DNA from: Pyronema omphalodes
Taxonomy: Eukaryota; Ascomycota; Pezizomycetes; Pezizales; Pyronemataceae
NCBI GenBank assembly: GCA_024516155.1
Contig: JAJJXM010000007.1
Span: forward strand, 1,150,150 to 1,214,149
DNA length: 64,000 nt
Direction: 5' to 3'
Shown piece after piece: positions 10,118-19,583 of this stretch (position 1 is its first letter; every line of letters starts with the position of its first letter). The position numbers and the translations under genes are program-made. A model generated the notes under the pieces. It was not told where the DNA came from. It ran no database searches and saw only the letters and a list, made by a program, of their open reading frames with translations.

Positions 10118-10174
10118 AGCATTCTCCGCAGGCGGAGAATGCTGAGTCACGAGTCATGAAGGAACAAGTATAAG
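10118..10174 (+). promoter_or_regulatory. G LTR core promoter: hairpin, AP-1/Gcn4-like site, TATA
   Basis: A perfect inverted repeat AGCATTCTCCGC (10118-10129) and GCGGAGAATGCT (10132-10143) has a 2-base spacer. It is followed at once by TGAGTCA, a Gcn4/AP-1-type half-palindrome, and then TATAAG (10169-10174). The same block is kept in all four G LTRs (for example 30355-30380). Whether the repeat acts as DNA or as RNA is unknown. Confidence 0.6.
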
Positions 10175-10205
10175 AGGAGGAAATTTGTATGTAGTTTATT
10201 TCTTC

Positions 10206-10215
10206 ACGCAATCAA
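10206..10215 (+). other. Self-priming seed in G LTR
   Basis: ACGCAATCAA, 32 bases downstream of the TATA box, is the exact complement of TTGATTGCGT at 10414-10423. Confidence 0.7.
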
Positions 10216-10413
10216 GTTTCTATTTACCACAATCCTATCTACAAAAGTTCCCTTGTGATATCCCATCTCGCCAAACTCACCTGTGATTTCCCAAGCCCAC
10301 AAACCCTTGCCCATTCCCAACTTACCAGCCTTACCTAACCCGCCGCCGCCCTCCTCGCCGCCGAAAACCCCGCGCTGCCTGTCGTCAGTAACCGTGGATA
10401 CGGATTCTGATAT

Positions 10414-10423
10414 TTGATTGCGT
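10414..10423 (+). other. Primer-binding site of G1
   Basis: TTGATTGCGT starts one base after the 5' LTR, has no TGG start, and pairs over 10 bp with 10206-10215. The G' element has the same site and a matching motif in its own LTR. Confidence 0.7.
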
Positions 10424-10642
10424 CCTGTGTACGACACCCAACGCGGAACGAAGACCCAGAAAACCCAGAAAACCCAGAAGAAGGCGCACACAGTGGCATC
10501 CTTTCAGCTAAAAGAGCTCGGAGAACATATCGAACAAGAACCGACTGGATCGGCAAGCCCAGTGACCCCCGAACAACCATCCAGACCCCAGACCCCCGAA
10601 TCACCCGAACTCCCCCATACCTCTACCGACGACCCTGCGGAA

Positions 10643-11551
10643 ATGGCGACCCCGGCAGGATTGGGACTTGTCACTCCGGTCACTATGACCCAGGAGCAGT
10701 TGAACCAGATCCTCATTCAACTCCATCGCCCCACGACAAACAGTAACCCCAAGGTGGAAGACCCGGAGCTGTACTACGGTGAACGGACCAAGCTGAGGGC
10801 ATTCCTGACGCAATGTGAACTGAAGTTCAATTGTGAAGGGAATAGATTCGACACCGAACAGAAAAAGGTGAACTATGCGAGCTCCCGCTGTAGAGGTAAC
10901 GCTTGGGCATGGATCGAGCCGTCCATCAAGGAGGGGAAAAGCGTATACACGACCTGGGAGGCCTTTAAGACTGCTGTCAGTAGGGCTTTCGGGGAAGCCG
11001 ACTCAAAAGAAGTAGCAAGAAGAAAGTTCAAGATGATCAGGCAGGGCGCGCGATCCGCCGCTGCATACTGGGCCGAATTTCAAAGGATCAAATCCGATTT
11101 AAGATACAATGACGAGACCTACATCGATCAATTCAGTGATGGACTAAACACAGACGTCCAACGACAGTTGGCACTCCTTGATGAACGACCAACGGATCTC
11201 ACGGAGTTCGCCAACAAGGCCATAGCGTTAGACAACCGACTATTCAACTTCCGAACCCTGAGGACTCGGTATGAACCTCAATTCTATCACCACCCCCATC
11301 TTAAGGGGCAGGGACACGAATCTCGACTCTCTGATCCCGAACCAATGGAATTAGATTCCACTCGTCGACCGAAACCAAGGGATAGGACGGAGGAGGATAG
11401 GCGGAAGCGGAATAACGAATGTTTTAACTGTGGGAAGGTGGGACACTACGCTGCGAAGTGCCCAAGTAAGAAATTATTCAGAGCAGCGGAAACTACATTG
11501 GTAGAGGCGGGACTCGGTGAGACGTCGGGAAAAGAGAACCCCCAGGAATAA
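10643..11551 (+). CDS. gag: G1 Gag (302 aa)
   Basis: Seen: the first ATG of the frame is at 10643. The frame is open back into the priming site (from 10418) and that leader contains an AAAACCCAG repeat, but it has no ATG, so I start at 10643. The Gag core (TWEAFKTAVSRAFGE, then SAAAYWAEFQRIKSDLRYND) covers roughly residues 110-200. The CX2CX4HX4C knuckle CFNCGKVGHYAAKC lies near residue 262. The family role is particle formation and RNA binding. The end reads TCG GGA AAA GAG AAC CCC CAG GAA TAA, with a slippery heptamer six codons before the stop. The G2 copy has the same length but an internal stop. This copy looks translatable. Confidence 0.9.
   Translation: MATPAGLGLVTPVTMTQEQLNQILIQLHRPTTNSNPKVEDPELYYGERTKLRAFLTQCELKFNCEGNRFDTEQKKVNYASSRCRGNAWAWIEPSIKEGKSVYTTWEAFKTAVSRAFGEADSKEVARRKFKMIRQGARSAAAYWAEFQRIKSDLRYNDETYIDQFSDGLNTDVQRQLALLDERPTDLTEFANKAIALDNRLFNFRTLRTRYEPQFYHHPHLKGQGHESRLSDPEPMELDSTRRPKPRDRTEEDRRKRNNECFNCGKVGHYAAKCPSKKLFRAAETTLVEAGLGETSGKENPQE
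11527..11533 (+). other. -1 ribosomal frameshift site (GGGAAAA) in G1
   Basis: It reads G GGA AAA in the gag frame. The -1 frame stays open from here through the gag stop into the protease at DCGATENF. The same heptamer is present at 31782-31788 in G2, 7044-7050 in A and on the minus strand at 22422-22416 in C. Confidence 0.72.
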
Positions 11552-14500
11552 AAGGAAAAGGTGGATTCCTGGGGCAACTGTCGCCCACCAGTTCAACCAC
11601 GGCAGGACAGGCGGATAGAATCTCGAGTGTAGGACCATACGGAAGAAACGAAAAAATTATCCTGCGAGTAAAGTTAATCGGACGAAATAAGAAAGAATAC
11701 CAAACAACGGCCATGATCGACTGCGGGGCCACGGAGAATTTTATAGATCGAAAATATGTGAGACAGCAGGGATTGCCCTGCGCGAAAGAATTAACCCCAC
11801 GAAAGGTTCTCGCTGTAGACGGACGGGAATTGGATGGGGGACCAGTAACCCACGATGCCATGGTGACCATGGTGATCAACGACCATAGGGAAGACATCAA
11901 GCTCCACTGTATTACCATTGGCAACGCACCCATTATCCTGGGACTGCCTTGGTTGCGGAAACACAATCCCAGCATCGACTGGAAGGAAGGAAGGATTGTC
12001 TTCAACTCCGAGAAATGCGGAAAGAACTGCCTTCCTACCTCGCCCCATGCCACCACCGTATCGGAACGGGGGGCAGAAAAAGAATATAATCAACGGATAC
12101 ATGAGGAAGCGGAGCACGCCTATGGTATGGAAGAACCGAAGGAGATGCTTCAGACGGATGAGGAAGATGAGCTTCGCATCCAAGAAATCTGGGGAGAAAG
12201 TATAGAAGAAGATGACGAAGGAGAAGAGGTGGAAGAGTCGGAGGACGAGGATATGGAAAGCGTGCAGGGATCTAGGCGCGCGGAATCCTCCGAGGCCGAT
12301 CCCGACTCGTCTCAGTGCGCTTCGCGGCAACCCCCGCAAGCGCCAGCCAACCAGAAGGAACCGGGGAACTGGGAAACCGCTCCCGCCAAATCAACCGCTA
12401 CTGCACCAACCAACCAGGAAGAACCGGGGAACTGGGAAACCGCTCCCGCCAAATCAATTGCCACTTCCGGGGAATTGGAACTCGCGAGTACCATAAGTCG
12501 AGCGGGGAAGAGCAAGCCTGACTCCCTGGAAGAAATAATACCACCGGAATATGCAGATTACCTCTCCGTATTCAGGGAAAAAGAGGCGGTAGGGTTACCT
12601 CCGCACCGACATCATGACCACCGGATTCCCTTGATGGACGGAAAGGTTCCGCCGTTCGAACCCCTGCGAGCCCTCGATGAAGAACGTCTGCGAGTACTGA
12701 GGGATTACTTGGAAGAGAATGAAAAGAGGGGTTGGGTCCGACGGTCGACGTCTCCAGCGGGAGCCCCCATCCATTTCGTTAAGAAAAAGGATGGTACTTT
12801 ACGGTTATGCGTCGACTACCGACGACTCAACGAAATCACAATCAAGGATCGCACCCCACTCCCGCTGATAGGGGAAGCGTTGGATAGACTTTCCAACGCC
12901 AAGATCTATACCAAATTAGATGTGCGAGATGCATACCATAACCTCCGAATAGCCACAGGAGATGAATGGAAAACTGCGTTCCGTACCAAGTATGGTCTAT
13001 ACGAGTATTTGGTGATGCCATTTGGTTTGACAAATGCTCCAGCTTCATTTCAACGATGGATGAACGAAGTCTTAAGTGATTACCTCGACATCTTTTGCAT
13101 CGCCTATCTCGACGACATATTGATCTACTCAGATAATATGGAGGAACATCGAAAGCACGTCCGCATGGTCTTGGTGAGGTTAAGGGACGTAGGACTCACC
13201 CTGAAACCCTCGAAATGTGAATTCCACACGAAAAAGACGGAATACCTGGGATACATCATCTCCCCCACAGGGTTGCAGATGGACCCCGAGAAAATTAGGG
13301 CGATTAAGGAATGGAAGGAACCGGTAAATGTGAAGGGAGTCCAGAGTTTCCTTGGGTTCGCCAATTTCTACCGTCGATTCATCCGGGATTTCAGCAAGAT
13401 CACCACGCCATTGACACGATTGACGAAGAAACAGGTACCCTGGGAGTGGAATGACGAGACACAACGGGCCTTTGAGCAACTCAAAACGGCAATGATATCC
13501 CAACCGATCCTGCAACATTTCGACCCGGATCGGCCGCTCACCCTGGAAACAGACGCCTCAGACTATGCCATCGGGGCAGTCTGCTCACAACCCGACGACT
13601 CCAACGTACTGCACCCCCTTGCCTATTTTTCAAGAAAATTAAAAGAAGCGGAGCTCAATTACGACATCCACGATAAGGAGCTCCTCGCAATAGTGGAAGC
13701 CTTGGACAAATGGTCGACATACTGCAAATCAACAAAACACAGTATCCGGATACTGTCAGACCATAAGAATCTAGAGTATTGGCAAACGAAGAGGGATCTC
13801 AACCTCCGACAGGCCCGATGGGCGGAACAACTGGCCAACTATGACTTCACGATCACGTATCGTCCGGGGAAGTTGGCAGGAAAACCCGACATATTGTCCC
13901 GAGAGTCAGGAGACTCTCCCTGGGAAGGGGAGATGAAGCACCGGCAGAACCGAAGCCGAGTCCTCCTTCCCCAGGAAGTCTTTCATGTGAACGGGACACA
14001 GTTGATAAGACTCACCCCGGACACCCCCCTCATTACCAAAATTCGGGAAAAAACGAAGACCGATACAGAACTCCAGGAGGTAATCCGCAAACTTCGGGAA
14101 GGGATAACCCGAGACAATAGGGTCCCCTTGGGGTTATGCGAGGAAAAGGATGGGTTACTCCTATACGAGGGATTGATATGGGTCCCGGACGACGACGACC
14201 TGAGGTTACAAATTTTACGACAACATCACGACTCCCAGGCCGCGGGGCATCCGGGAAGGGCAAGGACATTGGAGTTGGTCAGCCGAAATTTTTATTGGCC
14301 ACAACAACGGCAGTATGTGACTCGATATGTCGACTACTGTGATACCTGTAAACGTATCAAGCCCATTAAGCACGCCCCCTTCGGTCTCTTACGACCGTTA
14401 CAGATTCCAGAAAGACCATGGGAATCCATCTCCATGGATTTTATCACGGGTCTTCCGGAGGATGGGGGAATGAATGCGGTATGGGTGATTGTGGACCGCT

Positions 14501-15499
14501 TGACGAAGATGGCACACTTCGTAGCAGGTAAGGATACTATGGGACCCAGGGAACTTGCGGACGGGTTCCTCACACATGTGGTACGGGCCCATGGACTCCC
14601 CAGCAGCATCATCTCGGACCGGGGGTCCCGTTTTCACCTCTCAGTTCTGGAAGAGGGTTATGGAGGCAATGGGGACGACGAGGAACCTGAGTACGGCGTT
14701 TCACCCAGAGTCCCACGGACAGACAGAGAGGGTCAATGCGATCCTCGAACAATACCTCAGGGCGTATTGTAACTATCAACAGGACAATTGGAACCAACTC
14801 CTTCCTATGGCGGAGTTCTGCTACAACAATTCCCGCTCAGGAACGACCAAGGTGTCCCCCTTCTTTGCAAATTACGGATATCATCCCCGTTTTACCCAGC
14901 CGCTGGGTGAAGTCGCGGAAGGAAACCCCGAGGTCTCCAAATATGTTGGCGCCCTCAACCGACTTCACGAGGATCTGAGGGCAGAGGTCCACTATGACCA
15001 GACTGCTCATGCAGAACAGGCGAACCGGCATGGACACCCGGATCCGGTCCTTCGAGTGGGAGATCGGGTCTGGCTGAAGAGGAAGAATGTGAAAACCACC
15101 CGACCCTCCAACAAGCTCGATTACAAGCTATTGGGGCCCTACACTATCTTGTCTAAGGTAGGGTCACGAGCTTATAAGCTGGACCTCCCCCCAAACGCAA
15201 AGATCCATCCAGTATTTCACATCTCCCTTCTAGAACCGTCTCAACCTACTTCGACCACCATACCAGGCCATTTTCAGCCCCCTCTACTACCGATTGTCCT
15301 CGACGACGAGGAAGAGTGGGAAGTTGAGGAGATAGTGGATTCTTGACGCCACCGGGGTCAAATACAATATCGAGTTAAGTGGACTGGTTTCCACGACCCC
15401 GATACGACCCGGTACCCCGCCGACAATTTCCAAAACTCCCCCGACGCCATCACCCAATTCCACCGCAGGTACCCTAATAAACCTGCCCCACAGCCGTAA
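11534..15499 (+). pseudogene. pol: G1 Pro-Pol with chromodomain; frameshift in integrase
   Basis: Seen: the frame entered by -1 shift encodes protease (MIDCGATENF at 11713), an acidic, repeat-bearing spacer (12060-12500, two copies of an EEPGNWETAPAKS-type unit), RT ([20 protein letters not shown], then YLDDILIYSDN at about 13105), RNase H (LETDASDYAIGA at about 13546), integrase zinc domain (14225-14360) and DDE core. One extra base near 14629-14634, compared with G2, shifts the frame in the SDRGS motif, and the rest continues in the frame of 14636-15346. The chromodomain (EWEVEEIVDS, then IQYRVKWTGF) is split by TGA at 15344-15346. The reading then goes on to TAA at 15497-15499, which overlaps the ORF3 start. 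G2 has the same TGA. Confidence 0.92.
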
Positions 15500-16548
15500 T
15501 GGACGATAGAACGAACTCCGAGGACCCCCCGTCCTCTTTGGGCTGGTACCGAACCCCTACTCCCCCGGCAGAAAAGAAATCCCCCCACCGCACGATCCCG
15601 CACGCAGAACTACATTGGTCGTTCTGCAACAACGACTCCTGCTCCATTCACCTCCAATCGAAATTGAACAACAATCATTTCCCAGCGGTGGCGCAAGCAA
15701 TTGCGGCACGCATAAAAAAATCATGTAGCTGCGGGCAGCTACATGACCCCGAGTTAGAATGGGTGATCCGACACCGGAGGATGGACCCGCAAAAGGCCTG
15801 CAAGGCATGGCAGAAAGGGAAGAGACTCTGCAATGTGTGTAAATTCCTGGTCAACAAGGACGGACACGACCAGAGATGCGGTATCAGAGGATGGAAACCC
15901 CCCACGGAGACCCCGGCAACGATACCACCCGCCAAGAACGAGCCCGGGACAGGAAAGGAGCCTCCCGTCCCTACGGAAAACCAGGAAAACGAACCACCCC
16001 GTCCCCGCGAACTGGAATCGGAGGACTCGACCATCCCTACGATCCGACACCAACTCCCAGTGATTATGATGACGGGACCCTCGGACCACGAGAGGGTGGC
16101 AATCAACCTGTCTTTCTATCAGACAGCGGAGCCGGAACAGCGTCTCCCCACCGTCGACCTGACATCCGCCCCTTGTTCGGATCCCCCGGAGCCCCCCGCC
16201 TCAGGGCACCAACAAGATCAAATACCCCCGTTCTCCTCAGGGCACCAACAAGAACAAATAACGGCGCCCCCCTTAGGACACCAACAAGAGCAAATACCGC
16301 CTTATGTCCTCGAGGACATCACCCAGGACGTCGTACGTCGCCGACGTCGGGGAAGGCAGTATCGGGGACGGTCCCCCATCCGGAGGCCCGCGTTGAGGAC
16401 TGCCAGCGGCCTCGCCGGAGTCTCGGCCTGGAGGGGGGGGCTTATGTCACAACGCTCCCGTGACATGCTCCTGGCCTCCGCCGTCACCACCGCAGGGCTA
16501 TGGGTGATCGTCATCACCCTAGCAACCTGCTACGCTGTCATGAAGTGA
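15499..16548 (+). CDS. G1 ORF3: Cys/His-rich, Arg-rich tail-anchored protein (349 aa)
   Basis: Seen: the ATG overlaps the pol stop (TAATG). Residues 35-127 hold a cluster of Cys and His (C43, C48, H51, C76, C78, H82, C101, C111, C114, H123, C127), which could bind zinc. Three GHQQ(D/E)QI repeats lie around 235-270. A basic stretch with five consecutive Arg (280-284) follows, then a hydrophobic segment of about 25 residues (323-347) ends one or two residues before the stop. No N-terminal signal peptide is visible, so the layout fits a tail-anchored membrane protein more than a classical envelope protein. The last 34 codons lie inside the 3' LTR and the polypurine tract lies inside the gene. 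I do not recognise the family with certainty. G2 keeps the ORF (355 aa). Inference: a trafficking, membrane- or nuclear-envelope-tethering factor. Confidence 0.8.
   Translation: MDDRTNSEDPPSSLGWYRTPTPPAEKKSPHRTIPHAELHWSFCNNDSCSIHLQSKLNNNHFPAVAQAIAARIKKSCSCGQLHDPELEWVIRHRRMDPQKACKAWQKGKRLCNVCKFLVNKDGHDQRCGIRGWKPPTETPATIPPAKNEPGTGKEPPVPTENQENEPPRPRELESEDSTIPTIRHQLPVIMMTGPSDHERVAINLSFYQTAEPEQRLPTVDLTSAPCSDPPEPPASGHQQDQIPPFSSGHQQEQITAPPLGHQQEQIPPYVLEDITQDVVRRRRRGRQYRGRSPIRRPALRTASGLAGVSAWRGGLMSQRSRDMLLASAVTTAGLWVIVITLATCYAVMK
16431..16440 (+). other. Polypurine tract of G1
   Basis: GAGGGGGGGG lies four bases before the 3' LTR at 16445. It should prime plus-strand DNA synthesis. It is also coding sequence of ORF3. 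Confidence 0.75.
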
Positions 16549-17239
16549 AGGGATAGGGTTAGGGCAAGGGGCTGTGCCCCTTGCCGAGGATTTTCATATG
16601 TTCGGAGTTATTTCTTATTTGGATTTCTTTTAGGTATCACGGCGGCTAGGAAAATGTTGGAATCTTTTACTTCTCTCTTTTGGTATGTACTCTTTCTTTA
16701 CTATCTGGAATTACGGCGGTTAGCCAGGAAGTTATCTCTTTCGGTATGTACTCTTTCTTTGCTATTTGGAATCACGGCGGTTAGCCGGTAGTTATCTCTT
16801 TTGGTATGTACTCTTTCCTTGTTATTATTATTATTTGGAATTACGGCGTTTAGCTATCTTGCTTTCTTATTTGGAATTACGGCGGTTGGCAAATGTTGGG
16901 GAATGTTGGTCATGTATGTAGTTATCACGGCGGTTAGCATTGGGAGCATTCTCCGCAGGCGGAGAATGCTGAGTCACGAGTCATGAAGGAACAAGTATAA
17001 GAGGAGGAAATTTGTATGTAGTTTATTTCTTCACGCAATCAAGTTTCTATTTACCACAATCCTATCTACAAAAGTTCCCTTGTGATATCCCATCTCGCCA
17101 AACTCACCTGTGATTTCCCAAGCCCACAAACCCTTGCCCATTCCCAACTTACCAGCCTTACCTAACCCGCCGCCGCCCTCCTCGCCGCCGAAAACCCCGC
17201 GCTGCCTGTCGTCAGTAACCGTGGATACGGATTCTGATA
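16445..17239 (+). repeat. 3' LTR of G1 (795 bp)
   Basis: It is the same length as the 5' LTR and differs from it at two positions by eye. It contains the ORF3 C-terminus (to 16548), the hairpin/TGAGTCA/TATA block at 16945-17001, and is followed by CATAC at 17240-17244. Confidence 0.95.
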
Positions 17240-18400
17240 CATACCTGCCAACGTTCGAAACCTACCAGACACGCCCCGTTTGGTATCCTACGCCCACTAC
17301 CTATCCCAGAAAGACCCTGGCAGGACATATCAATGGAATTCGTAACAGGATTACCATGGTCCAATGGGTGCGATGCAATTTGGGTAGTTGTGGACAGATT
17401 AACCAAAGAACGACATCTGATTGCCTGTCGAACAGATATCGACGCAAAGGAATTCTCGTCTTTGTTTATTACCCACATCTTTCGATTGCATGGACTCCCC
17501 CTTACCATTGTCTCTGATCGAGGACCCCAATTCGCTGCTTTGTTTTGGAAGAATCTCTGTCGACGTTTGGGAATCCAGCCTCGATTATCTACCGCATTCC
17601 ATCCACAAACGGACGGTCAAACAGAACGAATGAACGCTATCATGGAACAATACCTTCGAGCCCACGTCAACTATCTTCAAGACGATTGGGCTGACTGGTT
17701 ACCATTAGCAGAATTCGCTGCGAATAACCAAGCATCCGAGACAACGGGAACTTCCCCGTTCTTTGCTAATAAAGGATTCGACCCCCGTTGCCAATTCGAT
17801 TTACTCTCAGCAGCTATGAACGATGTAAACGATCGACGGGCCCTCACAACTTCGAAAACCCTCGCCGAGATCCATAACCATTTACGAGCTGAAATCAGTA
17901 GAGCTAATCTACGTTATCAAGAGAATGCCGATAAACATCGACTCCGGTCACCGAATTATCAGCCCGGAGATCTGGTATGGATGAATGCCCACCATTGGAA
18001 AACCCGTCGACCCTCAGGGAAATTAGACAACAAACGTTACGGACCCCTCAAGATTATCGCCAAAGTATCCCCCTATGCCTACCGATTAGAACTACCCCCG
18101 ACGATGAAATGCCACAACGTTCAACATGTTTCCCTATTGGAACCCGCTGCGAATGACACCTACCCCGGTCAACAATCAGACCCACCACCCCCGGTGGAAA
18201 TCGACGGTGAAGACGAATACTTCATCGAAGCTATCCTCGACTCCCGAATTCACCGGAAGAAACTCCAGTATATGGTTAAATGGGTTGGATACGATATGCC
18301 CAATTGGGAACCCGCCGAACTTCATTCCGACAGTAAAGCCGTTGACGACTTTCATAAAAAGTACCCCGATAAACCGGGACCTCTCCCCAACTTATCTTAG
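17240..18400 (+). pseudogene. pol: Element A pol, integrase core and chromodomain
   Basis: Seen: the integrase frame interrupted at 9617 resumes after the CATAC duplication ([13 protein letters not shown]). The DDE core follows: [39 protein letters not shown]-terminal beta-barrel-like region (YQPGDLVW, KRYGPLKII) and a chromodomain (EYFIEAILDSR, LQYMVKWVGYD, NWEPAE) come next. TAG-type closure is at about 18398-18400. No stop or frameshift is seen in this part. Role: insertion of element cDNA, with targeting by the chromodomain. It is separated from the first part of its gene only by G1. Confidence 0.92.
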
Positions 18401-18425
18401 AAGTTACTTCGCCGGAGCTCAGTCC

Positions 18426-18439
18426 AAGAAGGGGGATCC
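18426..18439 (+). other. Polypurine tract of element A
   Basis: AAGAAGGGGGATCC lies immediately upstream of the 3' LTR start at 18440. Confidence 0.7.
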
Positions 18440-19578
18440 TGTCATGCCTCGAGAATTATTACCTTCCCCCTCCTCGTCATTCATTCACCTATTATCATTC
18501 GCTTCATTATTCAGCACTCGTTTGTTTATTCATTTCTATTATCCTTCGGTCTTCGATCATCACTCGTCACTCGCCTGGGTTAGGGTTACGCTCAATCCAA
18601 ATTGTCAAAAAGGTCACGTGACCTATCCCCAGGGTTAGGGGTCTGTTCGGATCCCTTTTCGGAAATTCCATACCTACCGTCTACCGATCATCTTATCCGA
18701 TTACATAAGATCAGTCACGTGTCTCTAATCAGTAGTAGATCAGTATGCACACACACTGGTCTACTAATGTGCGCACACGTGACTAGGGCTAGGGCACGTT
18801 CATCTTATCGATAAGATAAGATCTAGTCATGTGACCTTATCAGTATTGCACCATCTTTCCAATCGCAGCTGATCTGGATTGACGTGACTAGGGTTAGGGT
18901 TGCACCCGCACGCACACAAACTAGGGTTAGGTTTGTCACCGTACGCGCACAGCTAGGGTTAGGGTTACGGACGCACGCGCACGATCAGGGTTACGGAAGC
19001 GCGCGCGTGACTGCGCTTAGGGTTACGCTAGCGCGCACGCGAAGTACGCTACCGCGCACGCGAGTTACGCTATCGCGCACGCGAGATACGCTAACGAGCG
19101 CGCGACGAGGCTGTGCACGCAAACACGCTAATTTGGTACGAACGCGTTAGCGCGTCTAGAACGCGCAACCGCGACCGCGTTGTTTACTTAGTTATTTTTC
19201 GGGAAAAATCTGCAAATAGTGGCTCGGCGTGTAAGGAGGACAAATTGTATATAAGAGGATTGTTTCTTTGTTTGTTTATTTTGTTGTTCTTTTCTCCTCA
19301 CACAGTTATTTGTTTATTTACAAATTCAAATACTTTGTGGAAATCTTTGTTTACGTCCTCGTTCTCGTTCCCGTCTTTGGATCTCTTTGTCCCTTGGAAT
19401 CTTTGTTCATTTCCTTATACTTCTAAACACAGAAAGTCTCTAAGTTGATGCTTGACACAGCTTAAGAGTTTCTAACGTTGAAGTTATTATAAGGTTATAT
19501 TCATTGAACTCAAGAGTGAATAATTGAGAAGAGCCCTCAGGTTCTCCGTCAGCTATCTCTCCCTTGTTCGCCGTTACA
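18440..19578 (+). repeat. 3' LTR of element A (1139 bp)
   Basis: It is partner to 4554-5694, with scattered substitutions and small indels (it starts TGTCATGCC instead of TGTCACGGC). It contains the telomere-like block (18580-19020), TATATAAG at 19248-19255 and the priming motif. It ends CGTTACA and is followed by ACTAC (19579-19583), matching 4549-4553. Confidence 0.93.
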
Positions 19579-19583
19579 ACTAC

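Larger units (their letters stand above)
9618..10412 (+). repeat. 5' LTR of G1 (795 bp)
   Basis: It starts TGTCACAACGCTCC and ends TTCTGATA. The first ~100 bp equals the part of the 3' LTR that encodes the end of ORF3 (stop TGA at 9719). A short hairpin GGCAAGGGGC/GCCCCTTGCC (9736-9758) follows an AGGGTTAGGG motif. U3 then holds about six ACGGCGG units separated by 'TATTTGGAATTAC' and 'GGTATGTACTCTTTC' motifs (9800-10110). Confidence 0.95.
9618..17239 (+). mobile_element. Element G1, nearly intact Ty3/gypsy element with a third ORF
   Basis: The element is 7622 bp, with two 795 bp LTRs (9618-10412 and 16445-17239) and a perfect 5-bp target duplication CATAC (9613-9617 and 17240-17244). By eye the LTRs differ at two positions (a loop base near 9747/16574, and one T/C in the U3 repeats), so the insertion is recent. 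The order is LTR, gag, pro-RT-RH-IN-chromodomain, ORF3, LTR. It sits in the integrase zinc-domain codons of element A. One frameshift near 14630 is the main defect. Confidence 0.95.
4554..19578 (+). mobile_element. Family A Ty3/gypsy chromovirus with element G1 nested inside
   Basis: This LTR element would be about 7.4 kb without its nested insertion. It has LTRs at 4554-5694 and 18440-19578 and lies between ACTAC copies at 4549-4553 and 19579-19583. The order is LTR, leader, gag (5938-7056, with an in-frame upstream part from 5758), protease/RT/RNase H/integrase (to 9617, resuming at 17245), chromodomain, purine tract, LTR. Apart from G1, pol carries one visible frameshift near 7507. It is therefore much better preserved than its host C and than the A' copy at 24555-29067. 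Confidence 0.93.

Noticed and set aside
10418..10642. G1 Gag starting at the non-ATG codon 10418
   Set aside because: That reading begins within the priming site and has no ATG until 10643; the G2 leader differs by repeat number, as expected of noncoding sequence.
15833..16463. Long ORFs in other frames across G ORF3 (for example 15876-16463)
   Set aside because: They are shadow frames of the GC-rich ORF3 and are not kept at equal length in G2.
15499..16548. ORF3 as a classical envelope glycoprotein
   Set aside because: There is no signal peptide, and the only hydrophobic segment is at the extreme C-terminus, which fits a tail-anchored protein better.
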